Positions 1 through 6,035 of a stretch of DNA of 12,229 nt are shown one piece after another; positions within the stretch are counted from its first letter, which is position 1, and each line of letters starts with the position of its first letter. This DNA is from Cyanobacteria bacterium UBA5018 (lineage in GTDB: Bacteria; Cyanobacteriota; Cyanobacteriia; PCC-6307; Cyanobiaceae), in contig DGYA01000118.1 in the NCBI GenBank assembly GCA_002396505.1, positions 7,818-20,046 of the forward strand, given 5' to 3'. The notes under the pieces were generated by a model. It searched no databases. It saw only the letters and a list, made by a program, of their open reading frames with translations, and was not told the origin of the DNA. Position numbers and translations under genes: made by a program.

Positions 1-299
1 GGAACTGCGATATTTTTCTGAGCCTCTTCAAGACCAAGACTGGCAAATACACGGAGGAAGAGTTTGACGCTGCCCACAGGGCATTCAAGGATTCTGGCAA
101 GCCACTGATTTACACCTATTTTATGAAAAATATTATCCCAACTGACAAGCGGCTGCGGGAAGACCTCATCTCACTCTGGAACTTCCAAGACAAACTTTCC
201 GGTCTCGGCCATTACCATACTCACTACGCAAGCATCGAGGATCTGAAGCTTCAGTTCCAACAACAGCTAGACAAATTGATTGAGGAAGGCAAGCTTTGA
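1..299 (+). CDS. C-terminal part of a TIR/DUF4062-like domain protein (5' end outside window)
   Basis: The reading frame is open from position 3 to the TGA at 297-299, giving 98 residues. It begins with a hydrophobic strand (CDIFLSLF), then a glycine loop and a helix with clustered glutamates (TGKYTEEEFDAA), a second strand (KPLIYTYF), and a long helical tail that includes a GHYHTHY loop. This order of strand, loop, acidic helix and strand resembles the second half of TIR-like and DUF4062-type Rossmann-like domains, where a glutamate at the start of that helix is often catalytic. Such domains often sit in STAND/NLR-like or other defence proteins, but the partner domain would lie upstream and cannot be seen. 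Codon use is clearly less GC-rich than in the neighbours (many A/T third positions), which fits recent acquisition. The family assignment is inferred from pattern only. Confidence 0.6.
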   Translation, partial: NCDIFLSLFKTKTGKYTEEEFDAAHRAFKDSGKPLIYTYFMKNIIPTDKRLREDLISLWNFQDKLSGLGHYHTHYASIEDLKLQFQQQLDKLIEEGKL

Positions 300-482
300 A
301 TCTGGATTGCGGCCGGCCAGGTAAGGGGTGAATAGATGGCCAGCCTGCTGCATATGCCGGCTTTGCTCACCAGGATGTCATCGCCGCCCCACTCCTGGGC
401 GCATTAACCAGGCGCCAGATCCACCGGCGACATAACCAACTCGGCAAGTGTGCCGTTACCCAGCAAAACCCCGGTGCGCCGC

Positions 483-1013
483 TCAGCCGGGCTTGGCAAA
501 GTGGCGGCGAATCTGACCGGCCCAGTGGCGCGGCTGATCCTTGGGCATAGTGCGCAGGCTGAGCATGGACCGGGCCAGGGCTGGCCCGCCCCGCTTCAAG
601 ACAGCGCCCAGGTGCCAGAGCACCGCTAGAGCCAGCCCCAGCCAGGCCAGCAGGTGAAGCAGATAAATGCCGTGCTGCAATTCACCCTGCCGCAGCCAGT
701 CTTCGTTCATCAACTTGCCGCTGCCCACCGCCAGCAGCAGGGCCAGCAGTGCTGCGGCGTTGCCGGGGCGTTGGAGGCGACGCAGCCCCAAACTGATGGC
801 ATAGATGCCAAACAGCAGCGCCAGGGGCCAGAGGATCACCCCAAGGCTGCCGTGAATGTCGATCCAGTCTCCGGCCAGGTTTAGCGGCAGACGGCCCCAG
901 CGGCCATCGAAGCGGCTGTACACCACCAGGCCGCTGAGCCAGGCCGCCAGCCCCAGCAGGGCGGTGGCGCCATGCAGTAACCGCAGCAGAGAGGGCTGGT
1001 AGGGACGGGGCAT
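483..1013 (-). CDS. Cytochrome b561/b6-like integral membrane protein
   Basis: A 176-residue membrane protein with about four hydrophobic segments (roughly residues 13-32, 54-75, 84-100 and 117-139). Histidines lie at or near the membrane segments: H14, H54, H114, H120 and H134. This spacing is expected for a di-haem cytochrome b561/b6-type electron carrier, in which histidine pairs hold two b haems. Other recognisable stretches are the loop DGRWGRLPLNLAGDWIDIHG and the segment GSGKLMNEDWL, which I associate with a picocyanobacterial family annotated as cytochrome b/b6 domain protein. The donor and acceptor are unknown. It stands alone: the upstream gap holds a gene remnant and repeats, and the downstream gap is short. 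The ATG at 1011-1013 starts the conserved MPRPYQPSLL stretch. Confidence 0.75.
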   Translation of the reverse strand: MPRPYQPSLLRLLHGATALLGLAAWLSGLVVYSRFDGRWGRLPLNLAGDWIDIHGSLGVILWPLALLFGIYAISLGLRRLQRPGNAAALLALLLAVGSGKLMNEDWLRQGELQHGIYLLHLLAWLGLALAVLWHLGAVLKRGGPALARSMLSLRTMPKDQPRHWAGQIRRHFAKPG

Positions 1014-1058
1014 CGGCGCCAGCTTGGCATCGACTATGTAGATACAGATAGCACAAAA

Positions 1059-1310
1059 TCAACTCATAACGACCATGCGAATCCGAATCGGGAACATAAT
1101 GATGCCGTTATCCGACGAAAGACATCCGAAATACCCTTGCCTTATGTAAACAATATCGTCATCCAGGTTGTCATCCAGGTTGTTACCAAAGATGTCATCC
1201 AATGGAAAAACCATGTCAATTTTCCCCTGGGCGATCTGCACCCGGGTGTGGTCGCAGCCCACCAGTAGGGCCATGGACAGGAGCAGATACTTGGCACGGC
1301 CCTGGCTTGA
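1059..1310 (-). pseudogene. Possible remnant of a small lipoprotein gene (lipobox, no usable start)
   Basis: After an in-frame stop at 1311-1313 the minus strand reads SSQGRAKYLLLSMALLVGC and then DHTRVQIAQGKIDMVFP. The basic residues, hydrophobic run and LVGC look like a lipoprotein signal peptide with its lipobox. However, no ATG, GTG or TTG codon precedes the hydrophobic run. The only ATG (1272-1274) would leave a six-residue signal, too short to work. About 25 residues past the cysteine the frame enters a 12-bp repeat array (1158-1205) and becomes Asp/Asn-rich. I read this as a 5'-damaged gene whose body has been overtaken by repeats. A small intact gene starting at 1274, or chance, cannot be excluded. 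Confidence 0.3.
1158..1205. repeat. Degenerate 12-bp tandem repeat, four units
   Basis: Units are 1158-1169 (GTCATCCAGGTT), 1170-1181 (identical), 1182-1193 (GTTACCAAAGAT, diverged) and 1194-1205 (GTCATCCAATGG). The array lies inside the open frame of the lipoprotein remnant, where it reads as Asp/Asn-rich repeats on the minus strand. Confidence 0.8.
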
Positions 1311-1319
1311 TCAAGCCAG
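1302..1319. promoter_or_regulatory. 18-bp perfect palindrome
   Basis: CTGGCTTGATCAAGCCAG equals its own reverse complement with no spacer. It lies just upstream of the lipoprotein-like remnant and about 80 bp beyond the exonuclease stop. It could be an operator for a dimeric regulator or a remnant of a mobile-element end. No T-tract follows on either strand, so it is not an obvious intrinsic terminator. Its function is unknown. Confidence 0.5.
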
Positions 1320-1362
1320 TACTAACTCCAGTTCCAGTGGAACTAGCCCCGCCCAGAGCTCG

Positions 1363-1406
1363 CCAACTAGCCACCAACTAGCTGCCAACTAGCTGCCAGG
1401 CCTAGG
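1363..1406. repeat. Degenerate 11-bp tandem repeat overlapping the exonuclease stop codon
   Basis: Units are CCAACTAGCCA (1363-1373), CCAACTAGCTG (1374-1384 and 1385-1395) and a diverged CCAGGCCTAGG (1396-1406). The stop codon of the exonuclease gene (TAG on the minus strand, 1402-1404) lies in the last unit, so the array begins at the 3' end of that gene. A looser related stretch runs upstream from about 1319. Confidence 0.8.
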
Positions 1407-2397
1407 CGCACACCGGCTGAACGGGAAAGGGAAGTGAACGGGCCTCCCGCTCACTGAGCCGACGACTCCAGGCCCCGGCCACCGGATCATTCCAGCGGAA
1501 ACCGGCCTGCTTGGCTCGGAAGCGCTCGGCATAGGGCAGCTGGGCGCAAAACAACTGGCGCGGCTCCTGGGCCTCCACCAGCAGCTGTTCGAGCTGCTCG
1601 CAGCGCTCCAGCACCTGCACCAGATAAATGCAATCCGTGAGGGCCCGATGGGCGGCCCACACCGGCACGCCGTAGGCCAGGGCCAGGGCTTGCAACGAGG
1701 GGCGGGGCTTCAGCTGGCGATCGTCGGGCCAACGGATGTCGTCCATCGAGCAGATCCAGGGGAGATCCAGGGCCGGCAGCGGCTCGATACCAAACCACTG
1801 ACGATCGAAGGCGGCGTTATGGGCCAGCACCGCATCGGCGCTGGAAACCATGGCAGCCAGCATCTGCAGCGACTGCCGCCAGGGCTGCTCCAAGCGGGTA
1901 ACCGCCGGATCGATCCCATTCACGTGTCGGGCCGGATTGGCGCTAGCCGGCAGCAGAAAGGACAACTGGCTCAACACCGCCCGATGGGGCACGTCAAACA
2001 GCACGGCACCCACCTCGAGACACTTGCCGCTGGCGGGATCCAGGCCGGAGGTTTCGGTATCGACGATCAGCAGACGCACCGGACAGCCAAAGGCCGCAGA
2101 CGCAGACGCAGGTTCAGCGATTAATGCGGGCTCAAGAACCGCAATACCTTCGCCGTCAGAGGCATAATCGCCGGCCGATTCTGCAGTCAATTCTCCGGTT
2201 GATTCGGCGGGCAACTCTGCGGTCGCCGGGTCTGAAGTTGGCTCCACCGGCTCCGCAGGCGACTGGCGCGACGCGGCCGGGGGCGGCGGCTCGTGCTGGG
2301 ATTCGGGCTGGGGATTGGCCGCCAGCAGTCCCAGCAGGTCCTGCTGTTGCCAGGGGCTGGACTGGTGGACCATGGCGGCAACGGCGGGCGCTTTCAT
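1402..2397 (-). CDS. DEDDh-type 3'-5' exonuclease (DnaQ-like) with C-terminal module
   Basis: The 331-residue protein has three parts. Residues 1-105 are a low-complexity Pro/Glu/Ala linker starting with a QQQDLLGLLAANP segment. Residues 106-265 are a DnaQ-like exonuclease: D113 and E115 in VDTETSGLD (Exo I), HNAAFD ending at D198 (Exo II), and H250/D255 in AHRALTD (Exo III). These are the DEDDh metal-binding and catalytic residues for releasing 3' nucleotides. Residues 283-331 (CAQLPYAERFRAKQAGFRWN...) form a small module resembling one found at the C-terminus of other exonucleases and in DUF5710-like proteins. The open frame continues upstream to 2913, but that part is antisense to the peroxiredoxin gene. 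I chose the ATG at 2395-2397; the ATG at 2371-2373 is an alternative. No polymerase-like partner is nearby. A role in repair or RNA/DNA trimming is inference. Confidence 0.85.
   Translation of the reverse strand: MKAPAVAAMVHQSSPWQQQDLLGLLAANPQPESQHEPPPPAASRQSPAEPVEPTSDPATAELPAESTGELTAESAGDYASDGEGIAVLEPALIAEPASASAAFGCPVRLLIVDTETSGLDPASGKCLEVGAVLFDVPHRAVLSQLSFLLPASANPARHVNGIDPAVTRLEQPWRQSLQMLAAMVSSADAVLAHNAAFDRQWFGIEPLPALDLPWICSMDDIRWPDDRQLKPRPSLQALALAYGVPVWAAHRALTDCIYLVQVLERCEQLEQLLVEAQEPRQLFCAQLPYAERFRAKQAGFRWNDPVAGAWSRRLSEREARSLPFPVQPVCA
2174..2233. repeat. In-frame 12-bp tandem repeat in the exonuclease linker
   Basis: Degenerate 12-bp units follow each other: GCCGATTCTGCA (2174-2185), GTCAATTCTCCG (2186-2197), GTTGATTCGGCG (2198-2209), GGCAACTCTGCG (2210-2221) and a weak fifth (2222-2233). 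On the minus strand they encode an Ala/Glu/Ser-rich stretch (around ELPAESTGELTAESAG). Because 12 is divisible by three, the repeats lengthen the linker without a frameshift. Confidence 0.7.
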
Positions 2398-2457
2398 CGT
2401 CTCAGGCGCTGCGGCCACTGGTCTGTCTAGGGTGCAACCGGAACCTTCCCCACCTTG

Positions 2458-2916
2458 ATGACCCTGGCCGTCGGCGACCGCGCTCCGCTCATCCAGCTTG
2501 CCGACCAGGGCGGCCGCGAACGCCGCAGCGATCAACTGCAGGGCAAGGCCCTGGTGCTGTTCTTTTATCCCAAGGACGACACGCCGGGCTGCACCAACGA
2601 GGTCTGCGCCTTCCGCGACAGCTACGCCGACCTGCAGGCCCTGGGGGCGGAGGTGTGGGGCGTAAGCGGCGACGATGCCTCCAGCCACCAGCGCTTCTCG
2701 CAGCGCCATAACCTGCCTTTCCCGCTGCTGGTGGACCGGGGCAACAACCTGCGCCGGGCCTTCCAGGTGCCGAGCGTGCTGGGCCTGCTGCCGGGTCGGG
2801 TCACCTACGTGATCGACGCCGGCGGCATAATTAAACATATTTTTAATAACCTGCTCGACGGGCCGGCCCATCGCCGCGAGGCGATTGAAGCCCTGCGCCG
2901 ACTGCAGGCCCACTGA
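2458..2916 (+). CDS. bcp: Peroxiredoxin Q / bacterioferritin comigratory protein (thiol peroxidase)
   Basis: A 152-residue thioredoxin-fold peroxidase that reduces hydrogen peroxide and organic hydroperoxides with electrons from thioredoxin-type donors. The motif FYPKDDTPGCTNEVCAFRD holds the peroxidatic cysteine C45 and, five residues on, C50, the spacing of the resolving cysteine in E. coli BCP and plant PrxQ. Downstream parts of the fold are present (VWGVSGDDASSHQRF, LPFPLLVD and the VTYVID strand). Length is normal for the family. A TTG lies just before the ATG at 2458; I prefer the ATG. The gene is divergent from the exonuclease across about 60 bp, which must hold both promoters. It is followed after 5 bp by the DUF1350 gene, indicating co-transcription. 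Confidence 0.92.
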   Translation: MTLAVGDRAPLIQLADQGGRERRSDQLQGKALVLFFYPKDDTPGCTNEVCAFRDSYADLQALGAEVWGVSGDDASSHQRFSQRHNLPFPLLVDRGNNLRRAFQVPSVLGLLPGRVTYVIDAGGIIKHIFNNLLDGPAHRREAIEALRRLQAH

Positions 2917-2921
2917 AGCCC

Positions 2922-3662
2922 ATGGCTCGCTGGCGCCAATTGGGGGAGCTCTGGCTGCTAGAGCCCAGCGGTGCCTGTAACGGCACGCTGCAGTTCATCG
3001 GTGGCAGCTACCTGGCGGCCACACCCCAGCTGAGCTATCGGCGCCTGCTGGAGTCGTTGGCCAGGCGCCACTGGCGCATCCTGGCCTGGAGTTACGTGCC
3101 CGGTTTCGACCACCAGGCCCAGGCCAATGCCGCCTGGCGCCAGTTTCGCCTGCAGCGCCAGTCCACAGCTGGCCCGCTACTGCGACTGGGCCACAGCCTG
3201 GGCTGCAAGCTGCACCTGCTGGCTCCAGATGGGGGTCGAGCCTGCGATGGGCTGGTGGCCCTGAGCTTCAACAATTTTTCCGCCGAGCGCTCGGTGCCGC
3301 TGCTGGCCGAACTGGGCCAACAATTCCAGTTCCGCAGTGAATTCAGTCCATCGCCGGAGCAAACCCTGGAGCTGGTGGGGCGCAGCTACGGCCAGCCCCG
3401 TAATTTACTGGTGCGTTTCAACCGCGATGAGCTCGACCAGAGCGCCAGGCTGCTGGGAGCGCTGCACCAGCGGCCCCAGGATCGCAGCCAATTGCTGGAG
3501 TTGCCCGGCGATCACCTCACCCCGGCCAGTGCCGGCCTACGCCGCCAACTGCTGGGTAACTGGGCAGATGACCCAAGCCGCCAGCGGGCCGTCGAGCAGC
3601 TGGCAGAAGCGATCGGCCACTGGTCGCGGCAACCCAGCAATCAATCCACTGGACAGCAGTAG
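2922..3662 (+). CDS. DUF1350 family protein, alpha/beta-hydrolase fold
   Basis: This 246-residue protein matches the cyanobacterial and plastid DUF1350 family: an N-terminal FIGGSYLAATPQLSYRRLLE stretch, a strand with YVPGFDHQAQAN, and a GHSLGCK nucleophile elbow with candidate Ser92. Possible acid and base residues are D169 or D172 (FNRDELDQS) and H198 (PGDHLTP), in the usual serine-hydrolase order. The substrate is unknown. The start ATG lies 5 bp after the peroxiredoxin stop, so the two genes are probably transcribed together; a shared oxidative-stress role is inference only. The Gln/Ser-rich tail after about residue 235 looks non-globular. A short inverted repeat follows the stop. Confidence 0.85.
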   Translation: MARWRQLGELWLLEPSGACNGTLQFIGGSYLAATPQLSYRRLLESLARRHWRILAWSYVPGFDHQAQANAAWRQFRLQRQSTAGPLLRLGHSLGCKLHLLAPDGGRACDGLVALSFNNFSAERSVPLLAELGQQFQFRSEFSPSPEQTLELVGRSYGQPRNLLVRFNRDELDQSARLLGALHQRPQDRSQLLELPGDHLTPASAGLRRQLLGNWADDPSRQRAVEQLAEAIGHWSRQPSNQSTGQQ

Positions 3663-3666
3663 CCGC

Positions 3667-3684
3667 GAACAGTTTCAACTGTTC
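3667..3684. other. Inverted repeat directly after the DUF1350 stop
   Basis: GAACAGTT and AACTGTTC form a perfect 8-bp inverted repeat around a 2-base centre (in RNA, effectively a 7-bp stem with a 4-base loop). It begins 5 bp after the stop codon. There is no T-tract on the plus strand, so it is not a standard intrinsic terminator. It may end or protect the peroxiredoxin/DUF1350 transcript. Confidence 0.4.
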
Positions 3685-3766
3685 AAACCAAACAAATCCA
3701 CCCAGAACATAAGATCGCCAGCCACTGGATTACCAGGCGATAGGGCAAGCACCGATCAAGCCATGC

Positions 3767-3869
3767 AAGGCAGGAAGGTAGGGAGGTAGGGAGGGAGGGA
3801 GGTAGGGAGGCAGGCAGGGAGGAACGGAGGCAGGAAGGCAGGAAGGCAGGAAGGCAGGAAGGCAGGAAA
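3767..3869. repeat. Purine-rich 4/8-bp repeat with G-quadruplex motif
   Basis: The plus strand is almost entirely A and G here. The 3' part is a clean array of the 8-bp unit GGCAGGAA; the 5' part is irregular GGGAGG and GGTAGG units. Five runs of three guanines (3781-3783, 3789-3791, 3793-3795, 3797-3799 and 3805-3807) meet the usual G-quadruplex pattern. The array sits between the convergent DUF1350 and phosphoribosyltransferase genes, about 20 bp from the stop of the latter. The Pro/Ser/Leu-rich reading frame opposite it is a by-product. Confidence 0.85.
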
Positions 3870-3890
3870 TGATTAACATTTACAGCCTTT

Positions 3891-4580
3891 TCAACCAAGC
3901 TGCCATGGCTTATTTACGCTAGAAAGCAGCGCCAGCACATCTTCATCACTGAGTTGATCGAAGGAGCTATAAAAGCAGCCAACTGCAACCAGATTATCGA
4001 CGGTCACCAGCACGATGGCATCATCTACCAATTGTCGAATGCCAGGCAGCGCCGCCGCTGCCACTACGGGAACAGCCAAAATTAACTTACTTGGCGACAG
4101 CTGCCGCAATGACAATAGTGCTGCTTTAACTGTTAAGCCCGTGGCGATGCCATCATCGACCACAATCAGATCCCGTTTACTCAGGGCATCCGGCGGTGCA
4201 TCGCCGAACAGTCGCTTACGGCGCAGCAGTTCCCGCCGCTCCACATCTAGAATCTGCTCCCGTAGCTCTGGGTACTTTTCTAGCTCATTAAAGATTTCTG
4301 GATCCCAAAGCACCACATCTCCTCCGGCAATCGCTCCAATGGCGAACTCCGGATTAGAGGGCAAGGCAAGCTTGCGCACCGCCCAAGTGGTGAGCGGTAA
4401 ACCTAGTTTTCGTGCCATGACTGCTGCCACTGCCACACCGCCACGGGGCAGTGCCACCACAGTGGCCGATTTATCCCGCAATCCCTGCATAGACAGGCGC
4501 GCGGCAAATTGTGCTGCCAATTCCTCGCCAGCCGCAGCGCGATCCAGCCAATACTGTCGACGCCCTAACCTACTAGCCAT
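3891..4580 (-). CDS. Phosphoribosyltransferase family protein
   Basis: A 229-residue type I phosphoribosyltransferase-fold protein. VDDGIATGLT at residues 141-150 is the PRPP-binding loop with its paired acidic residues and following Gly/Thr. ALPRGGV (43-49) is the strand-loop that contacts pyrophosphate, and FYSSFDQLSDEDV (203-215) is the C-terminal hood-like end typical of stand-alone bacterial members. The region VRKLALPSNPEFAIGAIA (68-85) is also typical of this uncharacterised subgroup, which in some bacteria is fused to a dienelactone-hydrolase domain. The substrate base is unknown. The first codons (MAS) come from the last unit of the adjacent 16-bp array, so the annotated start at 4580 may have been captured from repeats. 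No clear Shine-Dalgarno sequence is present. Confidence 0.88.
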   Translation of the reverse strand: MASRLGRRQYWLDRAAAGEELAAQFAARLSMQGLRDKSATVVALPRGGVAVAAVMARKLGLPLTTWAVRKLALPSNPEFAIGAIAGGDVVLWDPEIFNELEKYPELREQILDVERRELLRRKRLFGDAPPDALSKRDLIVVDDGIATGLTVKAALLSLRQLSPSKLILAVPVVAAAALPGIRQLVDDAIVLVTVDNLVAVGCFYSSFDQLSDEDVLALLSSVNKPWQLG

Positions 4581-4822
4581 CTGAGTTACTGGGGATCTTG
4601 GTTACTAGATATCTGAGAAGCTGGCGATCTTGCCTGCTGGTCATCTGAAGAGCTCGCCATCCGAGTTACTGGCCCTGAGTTACTGACCACCTGAGCTGCT
4701 GGCCATCTGAGCTGCTGGCCATCTGATCTACTGGCCATCTGATCTACTGGTCATCTAGCCACTGTCGATCTTTATTACTAGTCACCCGAGCTGCCAGTCA
4801 CGCGAGCGTCTAGTCATGGCAT
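4569..4822. repeat. Long degenerate 16-bp tandem repeat array, about 16 units
   Basis: Sixteen-base units run from 4569-4584 (CCTACTAGCCATCTGA) to about 4822, with one 14-bp unit (4665-4678). The best-conserved core is 4695-4758: two copies of GCTGCTGGCCATCTGA, then TCTACTGGCCATCTGA and a near copy. The consensus is close to GTTACTGGCCATCTGA. Units decay towards the 3' side, where the phase slips by one base. On the minus strand most well-preserved units contain ATGGCCAGT or a close variant, and the first unit supplies the start codon of the phosphoribosyltransferase. Confidence 0.9.
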
Positions 4823-5259
4823 TCTGGCTTGTAGATTACCTTTTACAAAGTAGCTTAGAGATTTAGTCGCCGGGCAACAAAGAGCAAAGCTGCCACAAAA
4901 ATGTGCCGAAATTGCAGATAGACCATGGCCCATCGGCGCAGCACCTGCCGCCTTTAAATAAACCCAGACCAGCCGTGAGCAACCTCCATCCAGACAAGCT
5001 CTGGGAAGACTCTGCAAAACCGCTATTTCTGCGCCCCTGCCACTTGAGGGAACAGGCAACCTCAAAAATCTTAAATCCCACTAGTTTCACGTCACAATAG
5101 CCCGTGAGATGCTTTAATTTTTCAGGTTCGCTCGGGCGAATGAACCATTTTCTCGAGGCGCCCTTGGGGTGGCGTGGAGGGAACCTTTGCTGCATCAATA
5201 CCGCATTAACCGTAGCTCGGGCTTCCCAGAGCTTCCTTGACCCATTAACTAAATATATC
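4823..5259. other. Intergenic stretch with no supported gene
   Basis: After the 16-bp array this stretch, upstream of the phosphoribosyltransferase and downstream of DedA, has no convincing coding region. The open frames here (up to about 110 codons on the minus strand) lack any recognised domain, have irregular composition and overlap one another. It is less GC-rich than its surroundings. A small stem-loop (TTCGC 5127-5131 with GCGAA 5136-5140) is the only local structure seen. It could hold a small RNA or decayed gene, but nothing positively supports either. Confidence 0.5.
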
Positions 5260-5946
5260 TCACAGAGAGTTGCCAGGATCAGCAGTCACATCAGCTATGC
5301 CGCCATTATCAGCCTGGGGCCTTGGTTCAAAGCGTGCTAATAATCTGGGAATTAGCAATATCAGCACCAACAGCAGCAGGGCTCCCAAGCCCAGTTCCAC
5401 CACCCCCTTGGCCATGCTTTGGAAGGGAATCCAGCGGCCCCCGAGCCAGGCCAGGCTCACCATAGTACTGGCCCAAACTAGGGCACCTGCGCTATTGCAA
5501 AGTAAGAAACGGCGATAAGGCATACCCACTGCACCGGCCATGGGCCCAGCAATCACCCGCAGCACCGCCACAAAACGACCCAGAAACACAGACTTCCCGG
5601 CATGCATCAAAAACCTGCCACGCAAGCTCTCCATCTGCTCATCTGACTGGCGCAGCAACCGTCCCAGCTTCAACATTGCGGCCCAGCCAAGTCGTCGACC
5701 AAGCCAGTAACCCAGGTTGTCTCCAAGGATGGCACCGCTAGCAGCGGCACCAACAACTCCCACAAAGTTCAACTGACCACTACCTGCTGCATACCCCCCT
5801 AGCAGGGTTATTGTCTCCCCCGGCAGTGGTAAACCGGCATTTTCCAGCAGCATTGCCACGAACACTAGCCCGTAGCCCCACTGCTGTAGCAGGGCAGATT
5901 GCTGTAGCAGGGCAGAGATAGTTGTGGAATCAAACAGCTCAACCAT
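5260..5946 (-). CDS. DedA/VTT family inner-membrane protein
   Basis: A 228-residue DedA (SNARE-associated/VTT) membrane protein. Diagnostic features are the acidic membrane motif ENAGLPLPGE (residues 35-44), GDNLGYWLGRRLG (75-87), and the arginine-bearing re-entrant motif FLGRFVAVLRVIAGPMAG (121-138, R124 and R130). Hydrophobic segments lie at about 25-50, 60-80, 125-145, 150-170 and 183-204. DedA proteins support membrane homeostasis and are linked to lipid-carrier or phospholipid translocation and proton-motive-force-dependent functions; the substrate here is unknown. Residues 11-22 (SALLQQSALLQQ) come from an 18-bp tandem duplication. The protein ends in a short polar tail. The ATG at 5944-5946 fits the family N-terminus, though no Shine-Dalgarno sequence is visible. 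Confidence 0.9.
   Translation of the reverse strand: MVELFDSTTISALLQQSALLQQWGYGLVFVAMLLENAGLPLPGETITLLGGYAAGSGQLNFVGVVGAAASGAILGDNLGYWLGRRLGWAAMLKLGRLLRQSDEQMESLRGRFLMHAGKSVFLGRFVAVLRVIAGPMAGAVGMPYRRFLLCNSAGALVWASTMVSLAWLGGRWIPFQSMAKGVVELGLGALLLLVLILLIPRLLARFEPRPQADNGGIADVTADPGNSL
5883..5918. repeat. In-frame 18-bp tandem duplication in the dedA gene
   Basis: GCTGTAGCAGGGCAGATT (5883-5900) is followed by GCTGTAGCAGGGCAGAGA (5901-5918), 16 of 18 identical. On the minus strand this encodes the doubled SALLQQ near the DedA N-terminus. Confidence 0.85.
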
Positions 5947-6035
5947 GGATTCTAATAATCAATCGAGACCAAAAGGAAATTCATCGAGCTGGATCCGGAG
6001 CCGGCACAGAAATAAAATTCTGGCGCAACCAGTGA

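Noticed and set aside
411..482. A 24-codon open stretch on the minus strand just downstream of the cytochrome b561-like gene
   Set aside because: Too short, no start codon tied to a ribosome site and no recognised family; could be chance.
2398..2913. N-terminal extension of the exonuclease reading frame on the minus strand
   Set aside because: It is exactly antisense to the well-supported peroxiredoxin gene and has no domain of its own; the exonuclease more plausibly starts at 2397.
3683..3898. Leu/Pro/Ser repeat protein on the minus strand opposite the purine tract
   Set aside because: Its sequence is a direct read-out of an 8-bp repeat, with no start signal and no conserved residues.
4569..4822. 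CRISPR array interpretation of the 16-bp repeats (and the other arrays)
   Set aside because: Units follow each other directly with no unique spacers, are too short and are degenerate; no cas genes are present.
4814..5340. Several overlapping frames of 65-111 codons upstream of the phosphoribosyltransferase
   Set aside because: No domain, no consistent codon bias, and mutual overlap on both strands; no recognisable transposase or integrase remnant.
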